Positions 49,831 to 58,526 of a stretch of DNA of 64,000 nt are shown here, piece after piece. The translations under genes and the position numbers were made by a program. The stretch is from positions 1-64,000 of the forward strand of contig JANRKD010000011.1 in assembly GCA_033763655.1 (NCBI GenBank). The letters run 5' to 3'. The stretch is from QFOX01 sp033763655 (GTDB lineage Bacteria; Pseudomonadota; Alphaproteobacteria; Rickettsiales; UBA3002). Within the stretch, counting starts at the first letter, position 1. Each line of letters opens with the position of its first letter. Below the pieces are notes generated by a model. That model was not told the DNA's origin. It saw only the letters and a program-made list of their open reading frames with translations, and did no database searches.

Positions 49831-50868
49831 ATGAAAGCTGAAATTAAGCCGCGCATCAACCTTGAGGGCCGCACCCGGCTCGAAACCGTGATTCCGCTTT
49901 CCACGCCGTTCATCCTGTTTGTCGATCCGGCGAGCGTTTGCAATTTCAAATGCAGTTTCTGCCCGACCGGCGACCGCCCGCTGATTAGCGACACGGGCCG
50001 CTGGCAGGGGCGCCTGCATATGGACAATTTCACCAAAATTATCGACGATCTGGAGGAATTCGACCAGCCCCTAAAAGTGCTGCGCCTCTACAAGGAAGGC
50101 GAGCCGCTGCTCAACACCAACCTGCCGAAAATGATCCGCTATGCCAAGGCCAGCCGTCAGGTGCCCTACATCGACACCACCACCAACGGCTATTTGCTCA
50201 CCCCGAAAAATGTCGATGCGCTGATTGAAGCCGGGCTGGATCGCATCAATATCTCGGTCGATGGCCTGTCCGACGAGATGTTCTGGGATTTAACAAAAAC
50301 CAAGGTCGATTTCAAAAAATTCGTCGAGCAGATCAAATACCTCGCCGACAACCGCGGCCAGTGTGAGATCTGCATCAAGATGATTGGCGATAAACTGAGC
50401 GAGGACGAAAAAAAGAAGTTCTTCGATATATTCGGCGATTTATGCGACCGCATTGCGCTTGAAAACCTCGCCCCTTGCTGGCCGGAGTTCGATGCCGACG
50501 TGCGCATGGGCGTTGAAATCACCCAAGGCATCTACCAGCAGGAAATTGGCGACGTGGATACCTGCCCCTATATTTTCTACTCCATCTCCGTCAACTCGGA
50601 TGGCACGGTCAGCCTGTGTTTCCTCGATTGGGCGCGCAAACTGGTGATTGGGGATACGCGCACGCAGAGCCTCAAATCCATCTGGGAGGGCGAGGCGCTG
50701 TTTCAGCACCGGCTCGCGCATTTGCAGGGTAACCGCAAAGCAAACCCGGTCTGCGCTGCCTGCGGCCAGTTGAGCCACTGCATGCCCGATTCCATCGACC
50801 CTTACCGCGCGATGCTGGCTGAAAAATTGATTGCCAGCCGTCATTCTCTCGACGCGGTGATGGCCTGA
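49831..50868 (+). CDS. Radical SAM/SPASM protein
   Basis: 345 aa. CxxxCxxC at 37-44 (ASVCNFKCSFCPTG) for the SAM [4Fe-4S] cluster, a TIM-barrel-like middle (VPYIDTTTNGYLL, INISVDGLSDEMFW) and a C-terminal SPASM part with Cys (DTCPYIF, SLCFLDW, CAACGQLSHC). Such proteins in polysaccharide loci carry out sugar or peptide modifications, and the substrate cannot be read from sequence. First gene of a six-gene unit, its stop overlapping the next start. Confidence 0.88.
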   Translation: MKAEIKPRINLEGRTRLETVIPLSTPFILFVDPASVCNFKCSFCPTGDRPLISDTGRWQGRLHMDNFTKIIDDLEEFDQPLKVLRLYKEGEPLLNTNLPKMIRYAKASRQVPYIDTTTNGYLLTPKNVDALIEAGLDRINISVDGLSDEMFWDLTKTKVDFKKFVEQIKYLADNRGQCEICIKMIGDKLSEDEKKKFFDIFGDLCDRIALENLAPCWPEFDADVRMGVEITQGIYQQEIGDVDTCPYIFYSISVNSDGTVSLCFLDWARKLVIGDTRTQSLKSIWEGEALFQHRLAHLQGNRKANPVCAACGQLSHCMPDSIDPYRAMLAEKLIASRHSLDAVMA

Positions 50869-52118
50869 TGACGCTGCGCGTCCTGCATGTCACGCCGCAT
50901 CTGGGAGGGGGCGTCGGGCGCGTGCTTTCGCGGGTGGCGGCCTACCACCACGCACGGGCGACGGGTGTTGAGGAGCGCTTCCTCTGCCTCGAACCGGCGC
51001 AACGGACGCAGTACGCCGACGCCATAACAGCGGTCGGAGCGCCCGTTATGTTCCCTGCCGATGCACCCGATCTTGCCGCGCAACTGGCATGGGCCGACAT
51101 ACTGCAATTGGAATGGTGGCATCACCCCGCCATGGCGTGCTGGCTTACCGGGCAACCTCCCCTCACCTGCCGTCTGGCAGTCTGGGCGCACACATCCGGG
51201 CTGCATTATCCTGCCTTCCCCGAAGGCTTCCCTGCGTTACCGCATGTCTTTATGGCGACCACTGCCGCCTCACCGGCGGGCATTGTCGTCCCCAGTTCCG
51301 GCGGATTCGACGACATGCCCGCACGCGCACAGGCAGCGGCGCCTTCCCCGCGTTACGGCTATCTGGGAAGCCTCGAGAAAGCCAAGCTCCACCCGCGTAT
51401 CATGGATTTTATTGCAGCAGCGCCGGAAGATTTCCATGTTGAAATCTATGGTGATACCGTGCCGGGCACCCCGCTTCATCCCTCTCCGCGCCTCACCTTA
51501 AAGGGCTACACCACGCAACCCGCCGCCGCGCTCGCCGGGATGGACATCCTCGTTTACCTACTTAATCCACTGCATTACGGCACTACCGAGAACGCCCTGC
51601 TCGAGGCGATGGCGGCGGGTGTGGTGCCGATTGTCATGGATAATCCCGTCGAAGCCGCCATTGTCCGACACGGCGTAACGGGCATGGTCGTGCATAGCCC
51701 TGCCGACTTTGCCAAGGCTGTCGATTATCTGCAGAAAAATCCTGAGGCGCGTCACCGCATGGCGGAAGCCGCCGCTGCCGACATCCGCGCACGCTTTCCG
51801 CTCGCCGTCACGGCAGACGGACTCATCGCACAATACCGAACCATCATGCAGCAGGAGCCACGCCCGTTTCATTTCGCGTCGGTATGGGGCGACACGCCCT
51901 TTGCGTGGTTTACCGCTGGGCTTGGCAAATACGCAGCGCTTTTTGCACCCGGCGCAGAAGAAAACCAGCGCGTGGCGCGGCAACAACTGCCATTTTTATA
52001 CGAACCCAACAAAAGCTCTGTTTTTCACTTCCAGCGCCAGTTTCCAAAGGACGCATTGCTAAAACACTGGGCGGATATTCTTGAGGCGGAGCGCGTTGAT
52101 GCATCACCCGTCCACTAA
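50868..52118 (+). CDS. Glycosyltransferase, GT4-like
   Basis: 416 aa. GT-B fold: N-terminal VLHVTPHLGGGVGRVLSRVA, C-terminal LEAMAAGVVPIVMDNP with EAMAAG and the preceding Glu, typical of the GT4 nucleotide-sugar site (ENALLEAMAAG). The C-terminal 70 residues (HFASVWGDTPFAWFTAGLGKY) are an extra helical piece. Start ATG overlaps the radical SAM stop. Sugar and acceptor unknown. Confidence 0.85.
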   Translation: MTLRVLHVTPHLGGGVGRVLSRVAAYHHARATGVEERFLCLEPAQRTQYADAITAVGAPVMFPADAPDLAAQLAWADILQLEWWHHPAMACWLTGQPPLTCRLAVWAHTSGLHYPAFPEGFPALPHVFMATTAASPAGIVVPSSGGFDDMPARAQAAAPSPRYGYLGSLEKAKLHPRIMDFIAAAPEDFHVEIYGDTVPGTPLHPSPRLTLKGYTTQPAAALAGMDILVYLLNPLHYGTTENALLEAMAAGVVPIVMDNPVEAAIVRHGVTGMVVHSPADFAKAVDYLQKNPEARHRMAEAAAADIRARFPLAVTADGLIAQYRTIMQQEPRPFHFASVWGDTPFAWFTAGLGKYAALFAPGAEENQRVARQQLPFLYEPNKSSVFHFQRQFPKDALLKHWADILEAERVDASPVH

Positions 52119-53241
52119 CATGTCGATGCATACGCTGCTAAGCGACCTACTGGCGAAGCCGCCAGCCCTGCCACCGGCGATCACTGGCCACGAAAAAATC
52201 GTGCTGTATGGCGCGGGCAATCTCGGCGTGCTGGCGCTCGATTTTCTCGCGCATCTGGGCATCACGCCGCTGGCGGTGCTCGACCGCAATGCGCCCCTAA
52301 GCACCCAACCCAGCGGGGACATCCCGGTGATGCGGCCAGAGGGTTATCCCGCAGAGGCCGACGTCACCGTGCTTGTCACCATCGGCACCATGGCCTATGC
52401 CCCCATTGCTGAATCCTTGCGTACGGCGGGGTGGGCAAATGTCCTGCCCTTTTACGACTACGCCGAACATTTCCGTGACCGCCACCCGCTCAACAATGGC
52501 TGGTTTTCAGGCTCACTCACCGACGAAGATCGCACGCACATTGCCTCCTTGCCGGATATGTGGGCCGATGACGGGTCGCGCCGCGCCTATCTTCAGTTTT
52601 TAGCCTGGCGTTATGCCCGTGAGGAATGGGTCTTCCCCGAAGCGCCGATTGATGCCAGCAATCGTTTTTTCATCCCTGAAATTTCCTGTCACTTACACGC
52701 AGACGAAGTATTCATCGATGCCGGAGCCTATGATGGCCGCGTATTGCAGCGGTTCCTCGACCATACTGGCGGAATGCGGGCGGCGCATGTATTCGAGGCC
52801 GACGTCGCAAACTATGCACAACTGGCGCATGCCGTGGCCGCATTACCCGACAGCATGCGCCTGCGCGTACATCTGCACGCACAGGCGCTTAGCAACCGGA
52901 ATGGAAAAATCAGCTTCAGCGGCGGATTCGGCATGGCCTCGCGCGCAGACGCGCAGGCGCTAACGCGCGTGCAGGCCACCTGCCTCGATGCACTGGCGCT
53001 GGCTCCAACTTTCATGAAACTGCATCTTGAGGGTGGCGAGCTTGCCGCACTTGAGGGCAGCCTTATAACCCTCACCGCGCACCGTCCGATGCTGGCGATA
53101 ACCGTCTACCACACCCGCGACGGGCTATGGAAAACCGCCGATTGGCTGCGTCATCATCTGCCGCGTTACCGTTTTTATTTCCGCCTGCATGCATGGTGTG
53201 GTACAGGGGCAGTCATCTATGCGGTGCCGGAGGAACGATGA
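52099..53241 (+). CDS. FkbM-family methyltransferase with N-terminal Rossmann segment
   Basis: 380 aa from ATG 52099, GGAG 8 bases upstream; it begins 20 bases inside the previous gene. Residues 30-110 form a Rossmann-like segment (KIVLYGAGNLGVLALDFLA). Residues 195-378 are an FkbM-type SAM methyltransferase (FIDAGAYDGRVLQRFL; VFEADVANYAQL; FMKLHLEGGELAALEG). Likely O-methylates a sugar in the polymer. Same unit as the GT. Confidence 0.82.
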   Translation: MHHPSTNMSMHTLLSDLLAKPPALPPAITGHEKIVLYGAGNLGVLALDFLAHLGITPLAVLDRNAPLSTQPSGDIPVMRPEGYPAEADVTVLVTIGTMAYAPIAESLRTAGWANVLPFYDYAEHFRDRHPLNNGWFSGSLTDEDRTHIASLPDMWADDGSRRAYLQFLAWRYAREEWVFPEAPIDASNRFFIPEISCHLHADEVFIDAGAYDGRVLQRFLDHTGGMRAAHVFEADVANYAQLAHAVAALPDSMRLRVHLHAQALSNRNGKISFSGGFGMASRADAQALTRVQATCLDALALAPTFMKLHLEGGELAALEGSLITLTAHRPMLAITVYHTRDGLWKTADWLRHHLPRYRFYFRLHAWCGTGAVIYAVPEER

Positions 53242-54011
53242 ATCCCGAGTTTGAACAGCAGGTCGCGCGCAACATCCGCGCCATCGGCAACGACCCGGAT
53301 TTTCTGGCGCTGTCGCGCCTGTGGGTGCGGCAATGCCTGAAGTATGATTACACACATAATTTCACATGGCTGGGGCGCCCCGTCATTCAGGCTCCGCAGG
53401 ATAGCTGCGCCTTGCAGCAAATTATCTGGGAAGTAAAACCCGACCTCATCATCGAAACGGGCATCGCCCACGGCGGCTCGCTCATCCTCAGCGCCTCGAT
53501 GCTGGCGCTGCTCGAATATGCCGACGCGGTGGCGGCGGGCACAACGCTCGACCCGCAAACGCCGACCCGCAAAGTGCTCGGCATCGACATTGACATCCGC
53601 GCCCATAACCGCGCCGCGATTGACGCCCACCCCATGCGTTCACGCATCGAGATGATTGAAGGCTCCTCCATCGCTGACGACATCGTCGCGCAGGTGCGCC
53701 GCCGCGCGGCGGATTTCCAGCGCATTCTGGTCTGCCTTGATTCCAACCACACGCATGCGCATGTGCTGGCGGAACTTCAGGCATACGCTCCGCTGGTCAG
53801 TGTCGGCAGCTACTGCGTTGTCATGGATACCGGCGTCGAGGATTTACCAGAGGATTTCTGCACCAACCGCCCGTGGGGCAAAGGCAACAACCCCAAAACC
53901 GCCGTGCGCGAGTACCTGAAATCCCATCCAGAATTTTCTGCCGATAAAATGATCGAGTGGAAAATCGCCATCACCGCCGCCGAGGATGGCTACCTGAAAC
54001 GCCTGCGCTGA
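53238..54011 (+). CDS. CmcI-like (cephalosporin hydroxylase family) methyltransferase
   Basis: 257 aa from ATG 53238, with GGAGG before and 4-base overlap with the previous gene. Motifs: LIIETGIAHGGSLILSASML, VLGIDIDIRAHNRAAI, IEGSSIADDI, VCLDSNHTHAHVL. These fit PF04989, SAM-dependent O-methyltransferases acting on rhamnose and other sugars in surface glycans. The metal-binding Asp/His pairs appear intact. Confidence 0.88.
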   Translation: MNPEFEQQVARNIRAIGNDPDFLALSRLWVRQCLKYDYTHNFTWLGRPVIQAPQDSCALQQIIWEVKPDLIIETGIAHGGSLILSASMLALLEYADAVAAGTTLDPQTPTRKVLGIDIDIRAHNRAAIDAHPMRSRIEMIEGSSIADDIVAQVRRRAADFQRILVCLDSNHTHAHVLAELQAYAPLVSVGSYCVVMDTGVEDLPEDFCTNRPWGKGNNPKTAVREYLKSHPEFSADKMIEWKIAITAAEDGYLKRLR

Positions 54012-54043
54012 CGGTCGCTCACCGCCACATTCTTAGGGAAGCA

Positions 54044-54817
54044 ATGCTTATGGAAAACGATACCTTCTATTACCTCTCGGGCGGCGAGGACGCTTATTTT
54101 TCCCGCCTCGAAAAAATTGCCGCCGCGCACCCGCATACATTGCGGCATCATCTGGATTTGTTTCCCGCCTATGCCAGCAGGCGCTCATTTATTCGTTTGC
54201 TGGTGCATTACGAACTTTTCAAACTGACGATGGATCTGCCCGGTCACTACGTCGATTTCGGCGTTTATTATGGCAAATCGTTCTTCAGTTGGCACAAATT
54301 TGTGGAAGTGCTGACCCCCACCGCCACCCATAAAAAAATCATCGGCTTTGATACGTTCACCGGTTTCTCGGAACTCACCGCCAAGGACGGCGACAGCAAC
54401 CCCGCCATCCAGAAAAAACAGGGCGGTCTAAGCGCTAAGGGATTTCTCGAAGAACTCAACGCCCTGGTGAAGCTTCACAACGAGGACGGCGTCCTTCCGT
54501 CCACGCGCGGCTCCCTCGTGCAGGGTGACGTTACCGAAACCTTGCCGCAATGGCTGACATCGAACCCTGAGGCGCGCTTCTGCCTAATCAATATTGATGT
54601 CGATATTTACGAACCCACCCGCGCCATCCTGCAACATTGCTGGGACAGGCTGGTGGTCGGCGGCGTGCTGATTCTCGATGAATACGCCACCACCCAGTGG
54701 CCGGGCGAAACCAACGCCTGGGATGAATTTGCCCGCGCACGCGGCATTACTTCGCCCATCAAACGCTTTGCCTGGGCCAATGCCCCCGGCGGCTATCTTG
54801 TGAAAGAAGCCGTATGA
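54044..54817 (+). CDS. TylF/MacO-like methyltransferase
   Basis: 257 aa; start at ATG 54044 or the ATG two codons later (54050), because AGGGAA (54035-54040) is 3 or 9 bases away. PF05711-type features: GHYVDFGVYYGKSFFSW, IIGFDTFTGFSELT, CLINIDVDIYEPTRAIL and GGVLILDEYATTQWPG, where Asp residues bind the metal. Acts on a sugar hydroxyl, like macrocin O-methyltransferase. Third methyltransferase in a row; overlaps the next gene by 4 bases. Confidence 0.85.
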   Translation: MLMENDTFYYLSGGEDAYFSRLEKIAAAHPHTLRHHLDLFPAYASRRSFIRLLVHYELFKLTMDLPGHYVDFGVYYGKSFFSWHKFVEVLTPTATHKKIIGFDTFTGFSELTAKDGDSNPAIQKKQGGLSAKGFLEELNALVKLHNEDGVLPSTRGSLVQGDVTETLPQWLTSNPEARFCLINIDVDIYEPTRAILQHCWDRLVVGGVLILDEYATTQWPGETNAWDEFARARGITSPIKRFAWANAPGGYLVKEAV

Positions 54818-56109
54818 CCCTGACCGCTACGATTCCGACCCTGAGCATCTGCATCCCGACCTATAATCGCGCGGATCTGCTGGAATATTGCCTTAATAAC
54901 CTGCGGGCGCTTGATGCGCAGAATCTGGATTACGAGGTGGTGGTGCTCAACCATGCCTCAACCGACGGCACCGCCGAACTGTTGCACGGCATGCAGAAGG
55001 AATGGCCGAGACTGCGCGTCTATCACCAAAACAAGCCGGTAAGCCTTGCCGGGCAATGCGTCGCGGCGCTGCGGCTGGCGCGCGGTGAGTTCACGATGAT
55101 GCTCGCGGATGACGATAAATTAATCGCCGATACACTGGTGGAGTGCGTTCGCTATATGCAGCAGCACCCGAAAATCGTGGCGACCTACGCGCCGTGGTTT
55201 GCTTACGATGACGCTGCGGAAAAACCCCTGCATGGCTATTTTCAGATAGCCCAGCGCATCGAATTTACGGCGGGTCAGGAATTCGCCCTGTTCAAGTTCA
55301 TGGCCGAGCGGATCATGTATCCGGAAATCGCCGTTTTCCGTAACCAGTCTTTGCAGCGTGTCACCTTCACCCATGCGGATGGCGCCTCCCACAATGCGTT
55401 GTGGATGCTTGAGCTACTCAAGCACGGCACCGTGCTGTTCCAGCCCGATATTTTCTATCTCGAAGTCGCGGTGCTCAAACCGCAATTTGTGCGGCCATCG
55501 CGGATAAACCTCGACATGACCCTGACCTACCTCGACAACACGCGCGCCAGCCTCGAAATGATGGCCATGCGCGTCATTCAAGCCTCGGGGGGCGATATTA
55601 TTTCCGCTGATTCGCGCCTTGGCATCCACGAAATCCTGCTCTCCTACCTCCTTGGCCGCCTTGAGGTCGCCTTCAACCGCGCGCTGGGCAGCGGCGATTT
55701 CCTCATGGCCAGCGAACTGGCCCAGCGCATCATGCTCTGGCGCGGCCCCTTCCTCCCGGATTTTGCGCAGATGGGGCAGCAAGCCCTGTTTGGCGCGGGC
55801 GTCCAGCAAATCGGCTGGCTGCTTGAGTCCATGTCGTGGAAAGAAGAGCTGGTCATCTACGATTTCAGCCCCAGCGAACCGATCGAACAAATTCTGCGCC
55901 TGCGTTACCCCGACATTAAACTGCGGATGCTCGACGCGCAAACCATCCGCGACACGGTCAATCCGGAGAAAGCCCTGCTGATGGTGCGTCACACCCGGCA
56001 GAAGGCAGAATTCGCCGACCTCTTCCTACCCGGCCATATGGTGAGCCTTGAAGAAACAATCGAGTACCGGAAAATTTTTCCGATGCCGTATTCGCTGGCG
56101 GCTGCTTAG
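54814..56109 (+). CDS. Glycosyltransferase family 2 with unknown C-terminal domain
   Basis: 431 aa. GT2 domain 1-250 (LSICIPTYNRADLLEYCLNNL, NHASTDGTAELL and metal site MLADDDKLIADTL). The remaining 180 residues are a separate helical plus alpha/beta region (ELVIYDFSPSEPIEQILRL, SLEETIEYRKIF) not recognised. Last gene of the + strand block; the repeat-filled gap follows. Confidence 0.85.
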   Translation: MTLTATIPTLSICIPTYNRADLLEYCLNNLRALDAQNLDYEVVVLNHASTDGTAELLHGMQKEWPRLRVYHQNKPVSLAGQCVAALRLARGEFTMMLADDDKLIADTLVECVRYMQQHPKIVATYAPWFAYDDAAEKPLHGYFQIAQRIEFTAGQEFALFKFMAERIMYPEIAVFRNQSLQRVTFTHADGASHNALWMLELLKHGTVLFQPDIFYLEVAVLKPQFVRPSRINLDMTLTYLDNTRASLEMMAMRVIQASGGDIISADSRLGIHEILLSYLLGRLEVAFNRALGSGDFLMASELAQRIMLWRGPFLPDFAQMGQQALFGAGVQQIGWLLESMSWKEELVIYDFSPSEPIEQILRLRYPDIKLRMLDAQTIRDTVNPEKALLMVRHTRQKAEFADLFLPGHMVSLEETIEYRKIFPMPYSLAAA

Positions 56110-56359
56110 GCCATTTCATATTCAGCCATTGGGGTACCATCTGTCATTGCGAGGGAAGTCGCCCCCTCTCCCGCAGGCGGGAGAGGGTTGGGGTGAGGAA
56201 AGCGGCAAGAGAAGAGTCGCGTGGCTAGAGTCGAGCGTCGCGTAGTAAAAAAGTGAGTGGCGCCAACCACGGTTTACACCCCACACTCACTCCACAGCCT
56301 CCAGCGCCCAACCCCACCTGTCACCCAACTCACCTCAACCACCACCTGTCACCCCGCAT
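56110..56359. other. 250-base gap with composite repeats
   Basis: Contains TGTCATTGCGAGGGAAG (56142 on) and repeat B copy 2 (56158-56283), then short CACCTGTCAC repeats near the end of the minus-strand epimerase gene. No promoter assigned. Confidence 0.6.
56158..56283 (-). repeat. Composite dispersed repeat B, copy 2
   Basis: Reverse complement of 34737-34830 with about 30 extra bases. A piece of it (GTAGTAAAAAAGTG) is also found at 16428-16456. Confidence 0.65.
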
Positions 56360-57226
56360 TTATTGCGGGGTCTGCCTTAAGACGGTTACCCCGCGCAAAA
56401 GTTGGTTCAGCTTAGCAGTGTCGGCCCAGAAAGCCATGGGTTCGTAATCGCTGTAAGGGTAGTGACCGGCATCCAGAGCAATCGACCAGCCATAATGGCG
56501 CAGCCACTGCTCGACCTGCGCCCTGACGGTAATGGGCGCGCCGCTGCCGATATTCACCACCCCGTGGTTTCCCCTGAGCAGCAGCAGATCAACAAGGTAG
56601 CGCGCCACCTGTTCGACCGGCAAGAAATCGCGCTGCTGGGCGCCGTGGGACATCGGAAAGCGCGCATCGCCGCGCGCCACCGCCGCCGATAATTGCGAAA
56701 AAAGCGAGGTCGCGTGCTGACCTTCACCATACATATAAAACAGCCGCGCCCAGCATAAATCGAAGCGGTGGGCGTTCTGCCTTTCCCCGAGCCAGCCAAG
56801 CAAGGCCGCTTTCGCCTGCGTATAGGGCAATGTCGGCGTTAACGCGGCGGTTTCGTCCAGCGCGCCCGATTGCAGCCCATATTCAAGGCAACTTCCGGCG
56901 ACGACCAACTTGCGCAGGCCGCGCGTGATGCGGGCTTCCAGAAAGCATTGCTGCTTAGGTAGTTCTTCGGCAAGATGCGCCGGATTTTGGTAATGCGGCA
57001 GCCCACCCCACGCCAAATGCAGGCAATGCGTGAAGGCAATTTCCGGTAGCGGCGCCGCCATGTCGCCCAGCAGCGGCGTCATACCGCGCGGTAGCGGCGT
57101 GGTGGGCGGGGTGCGCATCAGTACATGGCAGGCCACATTGCGTGCAGCCAGTTCCTTCAGCACATGCTGGCCGATAAAGCCTGTGCCGCCCGTCACAAGA
57201 AGATTCATTCCGGAATTTTCAGGCAT
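56360..57226 (-). CDS. NAD-dependent epimerase/dehydratase (sugar reductase candidate)
   Basis: 288 aa from ATG 57226, GAGGGG just upstream; ATG 57208 is possible. Extended SDR: MNLLVTGGTGFIGQHVL, catalytic Tyr-Lys in LPYTQAKAALLGW, substrate loop YMYGEGQHATSLF. It could reduce a 4-keto or branched-chain keto sugar or be a C4-epimerase. In the yersiniose model it is the best candidate in the window for the last reduction. On the minus strand between + strand blocks. Confidence 0.8.
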   Translation of the reverse strand: MPENSGMNLLVTGGTGFIGQHVLKELAARNVACHVLMRTPPTTPLPRGMTPLLGDMAAPLPEIAFTHCLHLAWGGLPHYQNPAHLAEELPKQQCFLEARITRGLRKLVVAGSCLEYGLQSGALDETAALTPTLPYTQAKAALLGWLGERQNAHRFDLCWARLFYMYGEGQHATSLFSQLSAAVARGDARFPMSHGAQQRDFLPVEQVARYLVDLLLLRGNHGVVNIGSGAPITVRAQVEQWLRHYGWSIALDAGHYPYSDYEPMAFWADTAKLNQLLRGVTVLRQTPQ

Positions 57227-57365
57227 GCCCCTCACCACGGTTCGCGCGCCTCCTCTTTTAGCGCAGCTTTGCGGGCTTGACCAGAAAACTCCCCCGCCCG
57301 CTCCTGCGCGCCGTTGGCACGGCACTTGCTCTTCTGTCTGGTATTCAGCTAAGTAAGGGTAGGAT

Positions 57366-58520
57366 ATGCTTGCGACCGCCGGGGATAAACCAATGGAACA
57401 ACGCGCCACGCAACCTTTTGAGACCATTGAGATCATGCGCCCGCTCCTGCCGCAGGCCGGTGATATTCTCCCCTACCTCGAGCGCATCGACCGTACGCGC
57501 TGGTACAGCAATTTCGGCCCGCTGGAGCAGGAACTGCGCGGCAGGCTGGCGGAACATTTTGGTGTCACCGCCGAACATACGATTACCGCGTCGAGCGCCA
57601 CATCGGGGCTAATTGCGGTGTTGCGCGCCCTCAACCTGCCCAAGAGCAGTTATTGTCTTGTCCCCTCGTGGACATTCGTTGCCAGCCCCGCCGCTGCTAT
57701 CGCCGCCGAGATGACGCCTTACTTCATCGACATCAATGAAACCACCTGGGCACTCGACCCCGAGGCGGTGAAAAAACAGATTACACAGATCGACGGTGTC
57801 ATCGGCGCGGTGCTGGTCGTCGCCCCGTTTGGCAAACCGGTCGATATTGCGGCGTGGGATAAATTTACGGCTGAAACCTCGATTCCCGTCGTGGTCGATG
57901 CCGCCTCGGGGTTCGACAGTTTCCGCCACGCTGCCTTCGGGAAAACAGCGGTGACCTTCAGCCTGCATGCCACCAAAGTGCTCGGTGTGGGCGAAGGCGC
58001 GGTGGTCGTTTCGAACGATACGGCGCTGCTGCGCCATGTCCACGAACAAACCAATTTCGGCTACTATACGCGCCGCATCTCGATTCCCGGCATCAACTCC
58101 AAAATGAGCGAATACACCGCCGCCGTCGCCCATGCCGCGCTCGATACCTGGCCAGCACGGCGCGCACAATGGGTCGCCACGACGGAATTATGCCAACGGG
58201 CGCTCACCCCTGTCGCCCAAAAGCATGACCTAACCCTCTGGTTTCCGGAGGACGCCGTCACCACCACCTGCAATATCCGCCTGCCCACGCTAACGGCGGA
58301 TAAGGTCATTTCGCAATTGCAAGTGCGCGGCATCAAAGCCCGGCAATGGTGGGATAAAGGCTGCCACATGCAACCTGCCTACGCCCGCTATCCGCATGGC
58401 GATTTATCGGTGACCGAGAAACTGGGCCTGTCGGTTGTATCCTTGCCATTTTATGTCGATATACCTGCGCGGCATCTGGCGGCAGTGGCGGCGGCACTCG
58501 ACGACGTTCTATCGCAGTAG
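57366..58520 (+). CDS. DegT/DnrJ/EryC1-type sugar aminotransferase
   Basis: 384 aa; ATG 57366 (AAGGG upstream) or ATG 57393 (GGGGAT upstream). PLP enzyme with Schiff-base Lys in FSLHATKVLGVGEGA, PLP-phosphate motif SSATSGLIAVL and DAASGFDSF. Adds an amino group to a keto-sugar. It is the third DegT homologue of the locus and differs from the other two by having the HATK motif. Six bases before the TPR protein gene. Confidence 0.88.
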   Translation: MLATAGDKPMEQRATQPFETIEIMRPLLPQAGDILPYLERIDRTRWYSNFGPLEQELRGRLAEHFGVTAEHTITASSATSGLIAVLRALNLPKSSYCLVPSWTFVASPAAAIAAEMTPYFIDINETTWALDPEAVKKQITQIDGVIGAVLVVAPFGKPVDIAAWDKFTAETSIPVVVDAASGFDSFRHAAFGKTAVTFSLHATKVLGVGEGAVVVSNDTALLRHVHEQTNFGYYTRRISIPGINSKMSEYTAAVAHAALDTWPARRAQWVATTELCQRALTPVAQKHDLTLWFPEDAVTTTCNIRLPTLTADKVISQLQVRGIKARQWWDKGCHMQPAYARYPHGDLSVTEKLGLSVVSLPFYVDIPARHLAAVAAALDDVLSQ

Positions 58521-58526
58521 GGCACC

